This document shows, in pieces, positions 50,691-63,625 of a DNA stretch of 64,000 nt (the first letter of the stretch is position 1; each line of letters begins with the position of its first letter). Origin of the DNA: Otis tarda (lineage: Eukaryota > Chordata > Aves > Otidiformes > Otididae); contig CM048552.1 of the NCBI GenBank assembly GCA_026413225.1, forward strand, positions 202,257,553-202,321,552, read 5' to 3'. Position numbers and translations under genes: made by a program. The notes beneath the pieces are model-generated. The model worked only from the letters and a program-made list of their open reading frames with translations. It searched no databases and was not told where the DNA came from.

Positions 50691-52502
50691 GTGTTGATAT
50701 TGGCACTTTAACCTATTTATTCTAGGGTTGGCCCTGGAATAGTTTACCTACTATTCAATATTATATGATTACTCCAAAGTTAAAATGTGCTCATTTAATC
50801 TAACCACGGAATTCAAGATTAGCTTTGTAATGGATGTCACTTTATTGGATGTAAATGGCAAGTAATTAATGTAAGACTGTCGTACTAGTGCTGCCATGTT
50901 GTGGGGCTGCCTGCTTAGTAGCCCAGACTAAAACACTCCAAATCCAAGACATATCTAATCTATCAGTTTAGCGTTTTTCTCTTGGTTATTGTTATCTGTC
51001 TCATCTTTATCGCTTGTTTTTAAGGGCTGATTGCTTTACCCATATGCTAAGTACCTTCAAATTACAGCATTACTTGTATTTTCAATTAATGTTATACCTT
51101 CTGATGAACCTTTAACTGGATGTTTCCATGTCTGCAATGCTACAGATGTCTTGTATAGAGCTTCATTAGTCCTTTGCTGGCAAAAGAAGTCCTGCTTAGT
51201 GGCCTGTTGTTAATCTGCTGATCAGTTACTCAGGTACACAGCTGTTTCCACTGCATAGTCGCAATAGCTAGGCTGCTTTTCTAGCAGGAGCGCTACTGCC
51301 GTTGTCTGCAACTGGGACTCAGACTTTTCACTGATGAAAGCAGTGGATGTTGAACTTGGTCTAGAAGCAGATGCCAAATGGAGAGAAACACCTAAGTCAG
51401 GCAGACTGGATTACTTCCTGCTGGTTTTCAGAAAAATTTTTAGATTCTATGCATTATCACAGAAGCTATTTTCAGTAGACTCCGTTGCCCCACTGGGGCA
51501 AAGCTATTAAAATTTTCATTTTAAAAAGTACCTAAGTTAGAATGAAAGCCATAGAAATGCTCCTTTTCTAACCAAATCCAATATATAAAATCATTATTAG
51601 CGTATAGTAAAGTAGCATATATTCCTATTAAAACAGAAATAAGAAATAACTTCCTTTTGGAAACATAAGCTGCAGGGTTTACATGTATCTTGTGAATTGC
51701 TTTTTGGTGGTGGTGATATTTGCTTTTTTCTGTGTTGTGACTCACAGTTAGAATAAATATACGTTTTGCATGCTGTGTTCTTGATTGTGCACTCAGCTTC
51801 CTAATAATAGACCATATACCAGGATAATAATGGTAATGTACCAACACTCTAACACATTCTGTGTAGGTGCAATTAAGCATCTATGCAGATGGGCTATCAA
51901 ACTGCTGTTCTGCATGATTGTTGTATAATCAGATATCTTCTAGGCTAACATGGGCTTAGCTCAGGTTAACAGTGACAAAGCAATCTTCTTAACCATTGGG
52001 TCTCATAACAATGTTTTGGCATGTGGAGCAAACCGTAAAATGGGTTGTGCTATTAAGGGCTGGAACAGTACGAAAGGATAGTGGGTTTCAGGGAATGGTA
52101 GGACAAATTATGAGAAGTTCTTTTGTGCATCCAACACTTAAGATGCCTCCAGGAGGTGACAAGATAGACAAAGGATGGTAGGATGGGTAAGAGCAGGGAA
52201 AAGAAACATGCCTTTGTCCTTGCTGATATTAGTGTTCCCAGTAACTGACCTTATTCTTTTATATTTCATAGGATGAAAAAGATTATTAAATTGTATGAAA
52301 TTTCTCCTATCTTGGTTCAAATAGGCACTTAGATAGATAAATTCTGTCGTTTATATATAGTTCTTGCCTTTATGTTGTTGGTTGGTTGGTTGTGCAAGTT
52401 TCTATGCTGTATTTTTGATGGCCATTTTTGAAAGTTGATGCATGTAGTTATGATCAGTCTATTAAACTGTATTTTGAAATAAATAGAAAGAATTACAAAA
52501 CG
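50691..52502. other. Unassigned AT-rich DNA
   Basis: No gene supported. A 119-codon frame on minus (51.5-51.9 kb) has no recognisable domain. Confidence 0.5.
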
Positions 52503-52660
52503 AGGTGGTAGATGCCCCATCCCTGGAAACATTCAAGGCCAGGTTGGATGAGGCTCTGAGCAAGCTGATCTGGTTGAGGATGTATCTGTCTCTTCCAGGG
52601 GGGTTGGACTAGATGACCTTTAAAGGTCCCTTCCAACCCAAACTATTCTATGATTCTATA
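52503..52660 (+). mobile_element. CR1 LINE 3' end, plus strand
   Basis: Matches the last 155 bases of CR1: GATGCCCCATCCCTGGAAAC, GGCCAGGTTGGATGAGGCTC, GGTTGGACTAGATGACCTTT, then tail ATTCTATGATTCTATA. It shares with the 22 kb copy the block that on minus reads GGAAGAGACAGATACATCC, where the other young copies have GCAAGGAGCAGGGACATCC, so these two belong to one subfamily. Confidence 0.93.
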
Positions 52661-52863
52661 TGTCACCCTTCAGTATTATTTCTGTGTTTTCTGTAAGAGC
52701 AGAAAAAGAGTAACAGCAGCCTTTGTTAGACATGAGAGAATAGGAATGCAGTATTGTATCCTGACCCCAAAATAGACCTTAATATTGCTTTAATATTAGT
52801 GAAGGCAAATAAAATTTAAATACCTTTGCTTAGGAATTCCTGGAAAACACCCATAAGTCTTAA

Positions 52864-53446
52864 TGTGATTTAACCCCGGTAGGCTGCTAATCCCCACACA
52901 GCCACTTGCACACATTCCTGCAGTGGGATAGGGGAGAGAATCGGGAGAGCAAAAGTGAGAAACTTTTGGGATGAGATAAAGACAATGCAATAGGTAAAGA
53001 AAAAGCTGTGCACATAAGCAAAGCAAAATAAGGAATTCATTCACTACTTGCCATTGGCAGGCAGGTGTTCAGCCCAGGAAAGCAGGGCTCCATCATGCAT
53101 AACAGTTACTTGGGAAGACAGATGCCTTTGCTCCAAATGTCCCCTGCTTCCTCCTTCTTCCCTCAGCTTTTATTGTTGAGCGTGATGCTATACGGTATGG
53201 GACATCCGTTTGGTCAGTTGGGGTCAGCTGTACCCAGCTGTGTCCCCTCCCAGCTCCTTGTTCACCCCCAGGCCACTCGCTGGTGGGGTGGTGTGAGAAG
53301 CAGAAAAGGCCTTGACTCTGTGTAAGCACTGCTCAGCAATAGCTAAAACATTCCTGTGTTATTAATTAACATCACAAATCCAAAATATAGCCCCATATGA
53401 TTTGCTATGAAGTAAATTAAATCCATCCCAGCCAAAACCAGTATGA
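52864..53446 (-). mobile_element. Solo LTR related to the 1.6 kb copy (ERVL-type)
   Basis: On minus it begins TCATACTGGTTTTGGCTGGG, then a CAAATCCAAAATATAG-type stretch in reverse, GGTCAGTTGGGGTCAGCTG-like sequence, TTATCTCATCCCAAAAG near the other end, CTCTCCCCTATCCCAC, and finishes GGGGTTAAATCACA. Its order parallels the LTR at 1.6-2.2 kb, but the two differ widely, so they are different subfamilies or ages. No internal retroviral sequence. It lies 200 bases from a plus-strand CR1 end. Confidence 0.75.
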
Positions 53447-55868
53447 TGCTATATATGAAAAATAGCAAAATACCTTTTCCACATCTCAGGCCACAGCTTG
53501 CAGTCTTTCTTTCCTGATGCAATTCTTTGTAGCGTACAGATGAAGGATACCTTCTACTGTAACGCTGCTAGAAGTTCAGGCAGTGCCTCATGGCCTCCTT
53601 GAGGGGCCTGGTCAGTCAGAAGTTGATAGTCTTTTTTAGATGTAGATAAAATGTTAAGCCAGTAGTATATACTGTGCTTTGTAGTTTTAAAGTTCTTCTG
53701 GAGAGGAAGCTTTCTTCACCTGGAGTGTATGTACAGGTTTCAGAATAAGCAGCCATATTACTGTTTAGATTTCTTAACTATGGTGTAGGTTGTAATAACG
53801 TCATATAAATTAGTATCAAAACTTTTGCTCTTCCTGAAAAAAACACATTTTCTGCCCCCTGTTCTGGAATAACTTCTTCCTCCTTCTTCCTAATTTCCCT
53901 TAAAGTATTTAGGATTCCCTTTCAAATTACCTGGAGGGGAAAAAAAAGAAATAATTGTCAATTACAACAGTTAACAGTTGAGTTCCCAGGGAAACCTATG
54001 ATTGTGTGTCTGACAGGTGCTGAGTTTCTCTTTCCATGTTTATAATGCAATGATTGGTGTGGAAAATTGTGGGCATAATGGTTGATTCACTGTTTATATT
54101 TCTTTTACAGTATTCAACAGTCATTCTAGGAAAGCATCATTGTTAAAGAAAGTGTTTAAACACCTGTTTAACATTAAATTATACCTTTGCCTCTTTTTAT
54201 TTGTTGAAGGAAAAGTTAAAATGTGTCTTGATAGCCTATAAATAAACATGTGGGGAAAAAAAAGATTTCTGTTGGTGGTAGTCTCTTTAATCTGTAAACT
54301 AGAAGTGTAACAAAATCCCACAGCTGGAAGCTAGGTGCAGACAAATCCTGACTTGAAATGAGTAAGGATGATTAATCATTGAAAGACCTAGCTATGAGGG
54401 AGTGCTCTGTCACTTCTAATCTTCAATATCAAATAGCTTTCTAAAACAAAAGCTTCAGTTTAGCTGAACTTAATGTAAAAAATCTGGTAGTGGTCAGGCT
54501 ATTTTGTGTTTTCCTTTTTTTTTTTTTCCCCTTAATTTTGTGAATTTGAAGGATGTAATCAAAGGTAAATGGGTGTTTAAGTATCTTTTTTTTTGGGAGG
54601 ATATAGAAGGAGTCAAGCATAAATATTGGAGTAGCTCTTCTGAATAAAGTCTCATTCTTCTGGTATGGACCAATAATTGTCTTTGTGCTGTTGTACAATT
54701 GTCAAGATAACCTTTTGAGTCATATATAGATGCTGACACTACTGTCACCAGTACTCTACTGAATTTTCCTTTTGACTTTATTAACTGTGCTGTTTTGCTT
54801 CTCAGACACAGGGATTGTACTGTAGCTAGTTTTATTACAAAAGAATGAAGCTCAGATGTGATTTCAGTAAAACTTAGCAGCATAGTCTTTCCACCTTTTA
54901 TTAAGTTGTTTACTCCTTTCAATATTTTATCATTTCTTTTTAAATTGTGTATTGAACACAATTTATAAATATCCATCAGACAGCTAGAAACTCACACTGG
55001 CTACTTCCCATTATTTTTTTTCTTTCTCAGTACTCCGCACCTTTGATTTGCGTCAGAGCAACTGTTTTGGTTTTTTCCTCCTTTCAAGACAGGATTTCTC
55101 CGTAGATAGCACAATGTAATGTGTCCATGTTGGAATTCTCTGATATTCTTTGCAAGCTGTTAATAGGATCTGCAAAGTTTGGTTGCTCTTATCTTTTGTA
55201 CCGGTGATGCTCATTTCAAAGTCAGTAATATTTGCTCTTTGTTCGTTACAAGCACTGATTTTTTTTTTTTTTTATAAGCCAGGTTTGGAAGGGGAGAATA
55301 TAGATACACTGCAGTAGTCTTATGATCAAATTGAATGGTGGGGGAAGAAAGAAGTAACTGAAGTTACTAAGAAGTAGTCATAGGAAAGAGAGAGACAGGA
55401 ATCTGGGATAAAAAAGGAAAATAAATGAGATACTGAGAGCAAAATTGGATAGTAAATGAGACACCTGGAAATGGAAAAGACCTATCAATACCATATCATT
55501 TCATTCCTCTGCTGGTAATGTGATATCTTTCTGAATATATAACCTAATATCCTGTCCAATATAATTTTAAACATAAAAATATATTTCCATCTTTTACTGA
55601 AAATATTTGTACATTATGCCCTAAACAGATGAGTAATTTTTGCTGTTTAATGATCTGCATGATGTTTATAAACCATTTCATAACAGCATTCATAGCAGGA
55701 GTGTTTCTCGCTTGCAGTCATCCTGTAGTAATTCTTCTCACAGCATCTCCATCTTGATGTCAGCATGAAGCCAAAAGCAAAACACAAAGATATCTGTGAA
55801 AGCTGCTCTGAAGTATGTATGGTCCAGTATGTTACATGTTTTGAATTCAGCTCCACTTTTGTATATAG
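53447..55868. other. Unassigned AT-rich DNA
   Basis: No gene supported. The 160-codon frame on minus (54.5-55.0 kb) is lysine-rich at its end because of A runs and resembles no family. Confidence 0.55.
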
Positions 55869-55900
55869 CTGCCTGTTCCTCATCTGTAAAATAAGGTATC
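55869..55900 (+). repeat. Possible ancient MIR/CORE-SINE relic
   Basis: CTGCCTGTTCCTCATCTGTA followed by AAATAAGGTATC matches the MIR phrase CAGTTTCCTCATCTGTAAAA with few changes. Only about 30 bases; flanks are not recognisable. Confidence 0.4.
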
Positions 55901-58089
55901 AGGATTGTCCAAGCTCAGAAAGTGAACATTGGTACCTGAAAGACTCTTATATGCTCAGATATAGCAATAATGAGAGCCAGATAAATGGGTAGGCTCCGAT
56001 GGCATGGGTGTGTGCATTTGTATAGAGTCAGAGGATGCACGGTATGTTAGTGACTTTAATGGGATGTGCTTGAGTGCATGGCTGCCTTTGGACATCAGCT
56101 CTGAACCCATCATAGTGACAGTTCGATGACAGAATTCAAGTACTGAAATACTCCAAGGAAGAAACAAGCTGCCTTGGATGATCTCTGTAGATAGTCAGAC
56201 ATTGCAGGGCTTTTTCATTTTTTTTTGCTTTAGCTATTTGCATTTATAGTGAAAGTTACTAAATGTATTAAAAGTATGAATTTGAATGTTTTTAAAAATT
56301 GTAACTTTTCTTTTTATATCCGTTTATTGCAAAGTTGAATTGTGAATTCATTAACAATTTAATTTTATACAAGCTTCTAAACATCTGAATGTTGATTCTT
56401 GAGGTATGGCCTTTTGTTTGTGATATTCATAAAGTTACAGTTCTCCTGCAGGAAGCTGCACTTTTATTGCTAAACTGTGTGAAAGTATAATTTTAAAGGA
56501 TGTTTTAGAAATACAGAGGACAAATGTACAAAAAAATATTGCTTAATGTGTATTGTTGTAACTGTAGTTGAAAGAAAGTTATTTGACGAAAAAAAAAGCC
56601 AGTACTTTGATCATACTGATGATTTAATGTTTAGTATCTTCTATCCTACTTTTTTAGTACTAAAACTGATGAGAAAATAGTTTTAGTTTAACTTATAGCA
56701 ACCAGTTCCGTTTTAAGAGTATTTGCATGTTGCTACTCTGAATGTCACTGTATGAAGGACAGAACAGAAAGACTTTGCCTTGACATAAAAAGTTATTTCC
56801 CTTGGCTGAAGGGCATGTTGTTTAAATAGTCCTAGACCACATTCAGAGAATGTTTGTAACATTATGTATTATTCTATAATAAGTTTGGTGGAAGATTCGT
56901 CATAAATATTCCCAAGTAACTTAAAATTGTTTGACAATCTGAAAGTGTATTATACTTGATTTACCTATGAACAGGGAAAAGCATTTCTTGAAATTGGTAA
57001 TACTTGAGTTCAGTGTTAGGAATTCATCACTCATACATGACCTGAGGAACCAGTCTAATTTTAAGGGAGTGAGCACTAGTGTGGCCCATTTATTTCAACT
57101 GTTGTAACTCTTAAACTAAGGGCAAAGATCTACTAACTTGAATTAGCTCCCATTAGGAAGCTACACTGTACATTAATGATGCTCTGATTTTATCTGAGTG
57201 TCAAACATCAGATCTTCCCTTCCTTTTCAGTTTTAACTTCTTCTTTTGCTATTTAATCACAAATCGTTCATTAATTTCCTTGCAGAGGAAATCCCATTAT
57301 CTTTCACTTGAGTTATAATTTAACAAATGGTTAGTGAGGTCTGAAACTCAGGTATTGTTTTTGGAGGAAGGGTCATAGGGTGGGTTTCATATCACTAAGC
57401 TCAACACAAACATTAGTCTAAACATCTGTATTGTCCAGACACTCTTTATATTGAAAAATATAAAGAGATCTGGCTAATTGTATTAATCTACTGTAACAGG
57501 AGATAATATCCTCCTTTTTTTTTCTCCATTGACTGTAAGGGGAGTCTAGAAAATTATCTCTATAGTTTTCAGATTCTACAATATGGAAGTACAAAGTTTG
57601 GTGTGTCCAAGAAATGCAACTTTCAGCTGCATTACAGGAAGGATCTAAAAATTAATCTTAATAGATGATATTGTTTGATAGTGTTTTGTAACCAAAGAAA
57701 ATGATGAATATTCTTCAGGGTTTTTTTTTTTGCTATGCTATTAAATGAGTTTTTTGCTATTTTGGGTTAAATAGCATTTCCTTACCTAAATATTATTCTA
57801 GCTCTTAGTTACACTTTTGCTAATTTTTCTAAGTAATGAGAATCAGGAGCTTAGGAGGGAGGAGTAGGAAAATGTATAAACATTATTTTTAAGAATAAAC
57901 AGAAAGAAGACCACATAGTATCTCAGCGGACAGGTTACTAAGCCAGGGAAATTGAATTAACTATTAGCTGAACACATCTATATAGATTCAGGATTTTAAG
58001 CTGAGGCACAGGAAATGTTGGCTTACACTCTTCAACTAAGATGTTTATTTTAGAAAGGGCAAAACACTGCATGATGGTATGAGGGATGT
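55901..58089. other. Unassigned AT-rich DNA
   Basis: No gene or known repeat recognised. Confidence 0.55.
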
Positions 58090-58529
58090 GAAAAAATGAG
58101 AAACATCCATGCAGACACTAGGGTCAGTGAAGGAGGGGAGAAGGTGCTCCAGGTGCCGGAGTAGAGATTCCCCATGGTAGAGATTCCCCATGGTGAACCA
58201 GGTGACCATGATGACACAGGTTAGCAGTGTAGAGGGTGGTTGAGGAGTCAGGAGTGAAGTTGAGCCTGGGAATAAGGGTTGTGAGAAGGTGGTGTTTTAA
58301 TTTTGTCTTTGTTTCTCACTATCCAAATCTATTTTAATTGGCAATAAATTACATTAATTTTCCCCAAGTTGAGTCTGTGTTTCTCATGTTGATAACTGGT
58401 AAGCAATCTCCCTCTTTATCTTGACCCCTGAGCTTTTTTGTCCCATTTTGTCCCCCTGTCCTTTGAGGAGGGGGAGTGAGTGAGCAGCTGGGTGGGCATT
58501 TGTCTCCTAGCCAAGCTTAACGCACCACA
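58090..58529 (+). mobile_element. Partial LTR of the tandem-unit ERV family, 3' part
   Basis: Plus-strand match to the second half of the LTR seen complete at 17.2-18.3 kb: AGACACTAGGGTCAGTGAAG, GGAGTGAAGTTGAGCCTGGG, AATAAA (58343-58348), CCCCAAGTTGAGTCTGTG, and the end AAGCTTAACGCACCACA. It is a partial copy. It includes a local 16-base tandem duplication GTAGAGATTCCCCATG (58161-58192). A middle-aged fossil. Confidence 0.75.
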
Positions 58530-59650
58530 GAGAAGATATGACTATCTCTTTAAATACCATATGACAATTAAACGGGAGATTTTTGGTAGATAAGCCAAAG
58601 GAAGAAATCTGTCTGATGCAAGGCAGCATTAACGTTCATATATTCTGGGCGTCAGAGACACAGCACCTGTGTTAAGGTTTGAGTGTGTTCAGAATTCTGC
58701 AAGAGGAAAGAACGATATTGATTGTGACAAAACAGAAGATTACTTCTATTGTTGTGTCAGAGGATGCAATACTGGATAGGAAGATGTTGCTAACAAAAAA
58801 GGAAGAAAAGATACAAGCAAGAAAAATCCAAAGTATAAAATTGCAGTGAATTTAACAGAAAAGAACAGACTATGATGAGAATAATGTCATGCAGTAAATG
58901 AGATTGTTTGCATAAACCAGTTGAAACAACCTATTTGTATCACAGGATTTGTTGAGCATGAGCTGCAGTTCCGACCAGCCCTGGTGTCCTCTAAACTATT
59001 GATACTACCTTATTTTTTTTTCAGTCTGTCACAGAAGGTTCATTTCAAATTGTTTCCCAGTCCTTCACAGCGTCTTTTTCCTCCATTGATTTCAGATCAG
59101 TTTGGCACTTGGTCTGCTAATTCCGACAAGGCCAAATCTATGGCAAAACCCACTTTAATTATCTCTTTCTAATCAGTGAACTGGCAGGAGGTTGTTCAAC
59201 TTGTCTTCTCATTTCTGTTAGTCATCCATCTTTACTTTCCAAAGGACTAGTCTAAGTCTCTTGAGACACCTAGTCTCAAATCAGTCAATATGCTGCATCG
59301 TTGCTTTCTTAAATCTGCCATACACTCTGTACCTTTCAACAAGATTGATTGGGCATGGGCATAGTAGCTTTGGACTTTGTCTGTTCTTGAGAGCTATAAA
59401 TAAAGGAAACAAGCTGTTATGCTCACCTCTTCTGTGTGTAAATACAAAGAAGCAGAAAAAGACAAGTGTCTACAATGCAAATGCATACGTATATATTGGT
59501 ATGTGTGGGTGGAAAGCTGACTATGCAATGACTTCATTTGTGAGATCTAGATATTTACCTTGTGAGCTGCAGCAGACTAGATTGTCTTATAGTTAAAGAT
59601 CAGCACTTAAAAACATGAGTTTACTCTTTGCCCTACTGTGAAGCTTCTAG
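58530..59650. other. Unassigned AT-rich DNA
   Basis: Frames of 83 and 111 codons on plus have no known motif. No gene supported. Confidence 0.55.
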
Positions 59651-59830
59651 GTGACCTTAGTTAAGTCACTTTTGGTCCAAATTCTTGGTTGTAGGTAGCT
59701 ACTGAAAAGGCTGACTCTGAGATGTGTTTGTTGCGCTCAAATTCAGCTACTTAAATGATGCCTAAATATGCACATCTCTGTGCTTCACTTTTGTTAGCTG
59801 AAAAGTGACATCATAATAATAATACTTATA
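59651..59830 (+). repeat. Possible ancient MIR-like SINE relic, split
   Basis: GTGACCTTAGTTAAGTCACT matches the MIR phrase GTGACCTTGGGCAAGTCACT at most positions. About 100 bases later, CATCTCTGTGCTTCACTTTT and then CATAATAATAATACTTA match the next MIR phrases in the right order and strand. The intervening bases may be an insertion or a longer family variant. Confidence 0.45.
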
Positions 59831-62800
59831 ACACAAAATAATCATGAAGTTTGTTTTCAGTAATTGCAAATGACTTGAAGTCATATAGAACAAACACGTA
59901 AAAATAGGTAAACAGTAAAAGCCATAATAAACAGGGAACCATATCCTACAAATTGTACTGATCCCTGCCTTAGTACTGGTTAACTGCCCTGGTCCCGGTC
60001 CCACTGGCCTGGTCCTGGTTACCTCACCTACTTAGTCATGGTTACCTTTTCTAGAACAAGCTGTTGAGCAAAATAGTGGAGTAGCACTGGAACAGGCCTG
60101 AGCAACTTTACTGCTCAGAAACATAGTGACTATCATGCTAAGAGCAATTTAGAATTTTGTAATTTTTGGATATTAATCAATTTACCTCCATTAAAACTCA
60201 TAAGAGGACTGTGAACAATGGAATTACCCAAAGTGGGTAATATATCCATAAGGTAAATCTGATAATGAATAAACTGTTCCAGTCACTTAAGTGGAATTGG
60301 AATATGCATCCACATGACCTTCTGATGAAAAGCGTATTTTAAGGTTTTTATTCAAGCAAAATCTCTGCTGCATTTCTTCAGGTCAAATGACATTATTATT
60401 TTAGTAAGCTACCGTCTGGTAACTGACCTTGTTGACTTAACAGACAGTTCACAGCCTCATCACCACTTGGTTCTTAGCAACATTCTTACTCTGCTTTCTT
60501 ATACGTAGCTGATTTCCCAGGAACAATTAAGTAATTTTATCTCTACTCTCTACTATCCCTTCTGTGCTGTGGTATTAGACAACAGGCTTCGTCTTTCTCC
60601 TCAGTGTATGGATTTGTATGTCACTTATTATGCGGTTCAACAAGTAAGGAACTATGGATAGATTTGACTGTGGAAGTACGATCCAGCATCTCTCATTAAG
60701 ATCATCAAAGTTTCAGACTCAGCTTTACAGCTCACAGTGTTTCCATATGTTCCCACAGAGTTGCCATTGAACTATGGCAACTCAAGTGCTCCTACTCAAA
60801 TACTCTTTGCCTCCTTGCTCAACAATATCTCTTCTCAGCTTTGCAGCCTGCTTTGTAGGTCTCTTATCCAGTAGGAATTGTCCATCAGAGTTTCCTTCAG
60901 ATATGCTACTTCATTGCAAGTCAGAGCTTGTTTAGCCTTCCACAGCAGGCTGAGTAAGAGGTCCTCTGCTGCTCAGAGGTCCAAAGATGTGTTGTTTCTA
61001 ATCCTTGGTTGGATTTTGGCTACTGTGAAATACCTGTATAAAAAACAGTAATTTCTTAAACATCTAATTGATACAAAAACAGAGATATGGAAGAATGAGC
61101 TGCTGCCTCAATGCAAAAATGGAATAATTTATTAATTTATTAAGACATATTCTTAATTCTCTGTAAACTCACAGATCTCGCTTGTATGAATGTTGTGACA
61201 ACTGTCTCAGCAACATTTTTCAAGACAGTAATGTGATCTCTGATAATTGATCTTCAACAGACAGAGGTGAGGGGATTTAAGATGTCACTACAGTTGTCCA
61301 GCTTGCTTTTCTGACAGAGGAGACTGTCTACACAGCAGGGCAGCAAACTAGATAGATTCAGCTTTTCCAGTTCATGATCTTAGTATCTGAACACCAACCA
61401 GCTTCACCTGCTGAAGGCTGCTAGAGCTTGCCGGTCAGAGCATGAGATTCTTGCCTTAAATGCTGTGAGAAAAAAATCACATCAGTTTGGCTTTGTGGAA
61501 GTGTAAAAGTGACATGATCTGTGACCATGCACCATTAAGGCCTAATTTATCTGTGAAGCCGTCCTGTAGGATTCCTGGCAGGAAGCCATCTTGTGCACTG
61601 ACTTCAGTGGAGATGTAGCAGGCATGAATTTGGTACTCCAGGAGCACTTTTGTGTTTGGGATGCTAAAATATTAATGTTTCTAGTATGAGCGCTTAAGGT
61701 CTACTAAGTATTGTAACTGAACCACCCTAGTTTGGCAATTAGGCTCACAACAAAGCAATTATTTACAGATAGTGAAAAAAACCCAAATGATATCTTTTAT
61801 TTCATGCACTAATATAGCTACACTTACAATGAGCTTTAAAAACATTGCAAATAGTGAGCAACCCTAACAATTGAAACAAAGATAAATGCCTTAATTTTCT
61901 TTTACCAGTGTCTCCAAAATCAAACATAGACAAATTATCCTTAAATCTCTCACCAAGTACATTCTGGATACTCTATTTTTTTACAGTATGATTGATCCAT
62001 AACTTTCAAACAATCAAATATAAAATGAACTGACTCTCTGAAACAGTTGCCTGACAGGCCAAACTGCAGCAGATTATGAGCTGGTAGATGTGGGCTCACA
62101 AGCAGGTCTGCATCAAACAGCTATAATATCCTTGCTTTTGTGTCCTTGTTTGAAGCTAGATTCACAGAGAGACAACTGGTGTCATTCCTAATTAATCAGG
62201 CTGATTTACTTAGAACAAGGAGATCATTCAGAAAGATGACTAACCACATCGACAGGATTAGTACAAGAAGCCCTCCTGCTATATAGAGAAATCTCTCTGA
62301 CCTATCATAATGTGTGGCCAAATTGTGAAATTTGCTTGTTTTGGTGGTACAGCAGATGTTTGCATGTCCTGTAGATTGATGTACTTTACTGATTCTCTCT
62401 CATAAATCGCGAAAATCTGTGAAAGTCTGCACTGACCTATAGGCTATGTCATAGCATCAAACCTGTTGAGTGGGCCTTGGTTCCTTCAACAAGGCTCTGG
62501 ATTTGGAAAATAAATTGTTGAAAACACAAAGTTAACTTCAAAAACATGGTTAAGAAACAGATTTGAGAAGCTGCTGATATACTTAAGCATGCCATATATG
62601 TGGTACACTGTGGTAGACATGATGTAATCCTGCTGCCTGAAAGCTATATGTTTTTCATCTCTTTTTCACAACATTATTTCTCTCATCATGCCATCATTTT
62701 TTAATGTAAAGGAAGTGTTATCACGTATTTCACATGTACAGCCTGCAAGTTAACAGGACAAAGACTCGTCATTCAGCAGCAACGTGAGTCTCTGATGCCA

Positions 62801-63376
62801 AGACATTGTAAGGCAAATTTAATTCTGGGGTCCCCTTGTCCATAGTCTCCATGCTTGTGATTTTTCAGGTCTCTAATTCTTTTTTGCTGTGTTTAACTAT
62901 CAATTAAGAATTAAGAAGTCTTAATTTTTGGTATATTTGTGTACAAAACTTTTTGATTGAATCTGTTTTATTTTTGATTAATAAGAAATGAAGCCTAGAA
63001 TGATTCTCTGTTTAAGTAAGTGGCTATAACTTGATAATCTCCAATGGTGTTTTTTAATTATTGTTACTTTAGAGTCATTTGTAGTAAAAAATTCAGGAAT
63101 AGCAAGTCCTATGTCTCATTCTTGCATTTACCTAACTTAATCTTTCTTTTTAACTCTACTAGGCAAAGAGAAAGTAAAAAAAATATTTTTCCATTCGTTT
63201 TTTATAGGTCTGAAGTTTAAAAACTTCATTTTTTTTTTTTTTTTAGTGGAAGGGTATTTGTTGATATTGTTGGATTTTTCAGGTTTAAGGTCTGTGATTA
63301 CTTTTCTGATGGAAGTTGGAAGTATAGATTATGTTCCAGGGCGTGCAATAGTATACATTAATTTAATTTTATATTC
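59831..63376. other. Unassigned DNA
   Basis: No gene supported. A small degenerate repeat of CCTGGTCC / CTGGTTACC words lies at about 59965-60045. A T run lies at 63229-63244. Confidence 0.55.
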
Positions 63377-63394
63377 AATATGTGTTTAAGCTTT
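63377..63394. repeat. Candidate target-site duplication, left copy
   Basis: AATATGTGTTTAAGCTTT; the right partner at 63626-63643, AATATGTATTAAAGCTTT, matches at 16 of 18 bases. Nine bases separate it from the CR1 tail. Confidence 0.5.
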
Positions 63395-63403
63395 CATTCA
63401 ATA

Positions 63404-63608
63404 TCATAGAATCATAGAATGGGTAGGGTTGGAAGGGACCTTCAAAGGTCATCTAGTCCAACCCCCCTGCAAGGAGCAGGGACATCTGCAAATAGATCAG
63501 GTTGCTCAGAGCCTCATCCAGCCTGGCCTTGAACGTTTCCAGGGATGGGGCTTCCACCACCTCTCTGGGCAACCTGTTCCAGTGTTCTACAACTCTCATT
63601 GTAAAAAA
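63404..63608 (-). mobile_element. CR1 LINE 3' end, minus strand, 5'-truncated
   Basis: Two octamer tail units, GGGTAGGGTTGGAAGGGACC, CTGCAAGGAGCAGGGACATC, and the region coding the end of ORF2 up to the phrase CTACAACTCTCATTGTAAAA. It is of the same subfamily as the young copies at 28.9 and 31.9 kb. The last bases run into an A-rich GTAAAAA repeat. Confidence 0.93.
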
Positions 63609-63625
63609 ATGTAAAAATGTAAAAA

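Noticed and set aside
54494-54976. 160-codon minus-strand frame
   Set aside because: Ends in lysine runs from a T-rich tract on plus; no family resemblance.
59965-60045. CCTGGTCC / CTGGTTACC degenerate repeat as a minisatellite
   Set aside because: Only about three loosely matching units; could be chance or part of an unrelated repeat.
61585-61640. CTGACTTCAGTGGAGATG-like phrase as an ancient CR1/L3-type relic
   Set aside because: Only one short phrase matches the kind of tail motif seen in old amniote repeats; too little to call.
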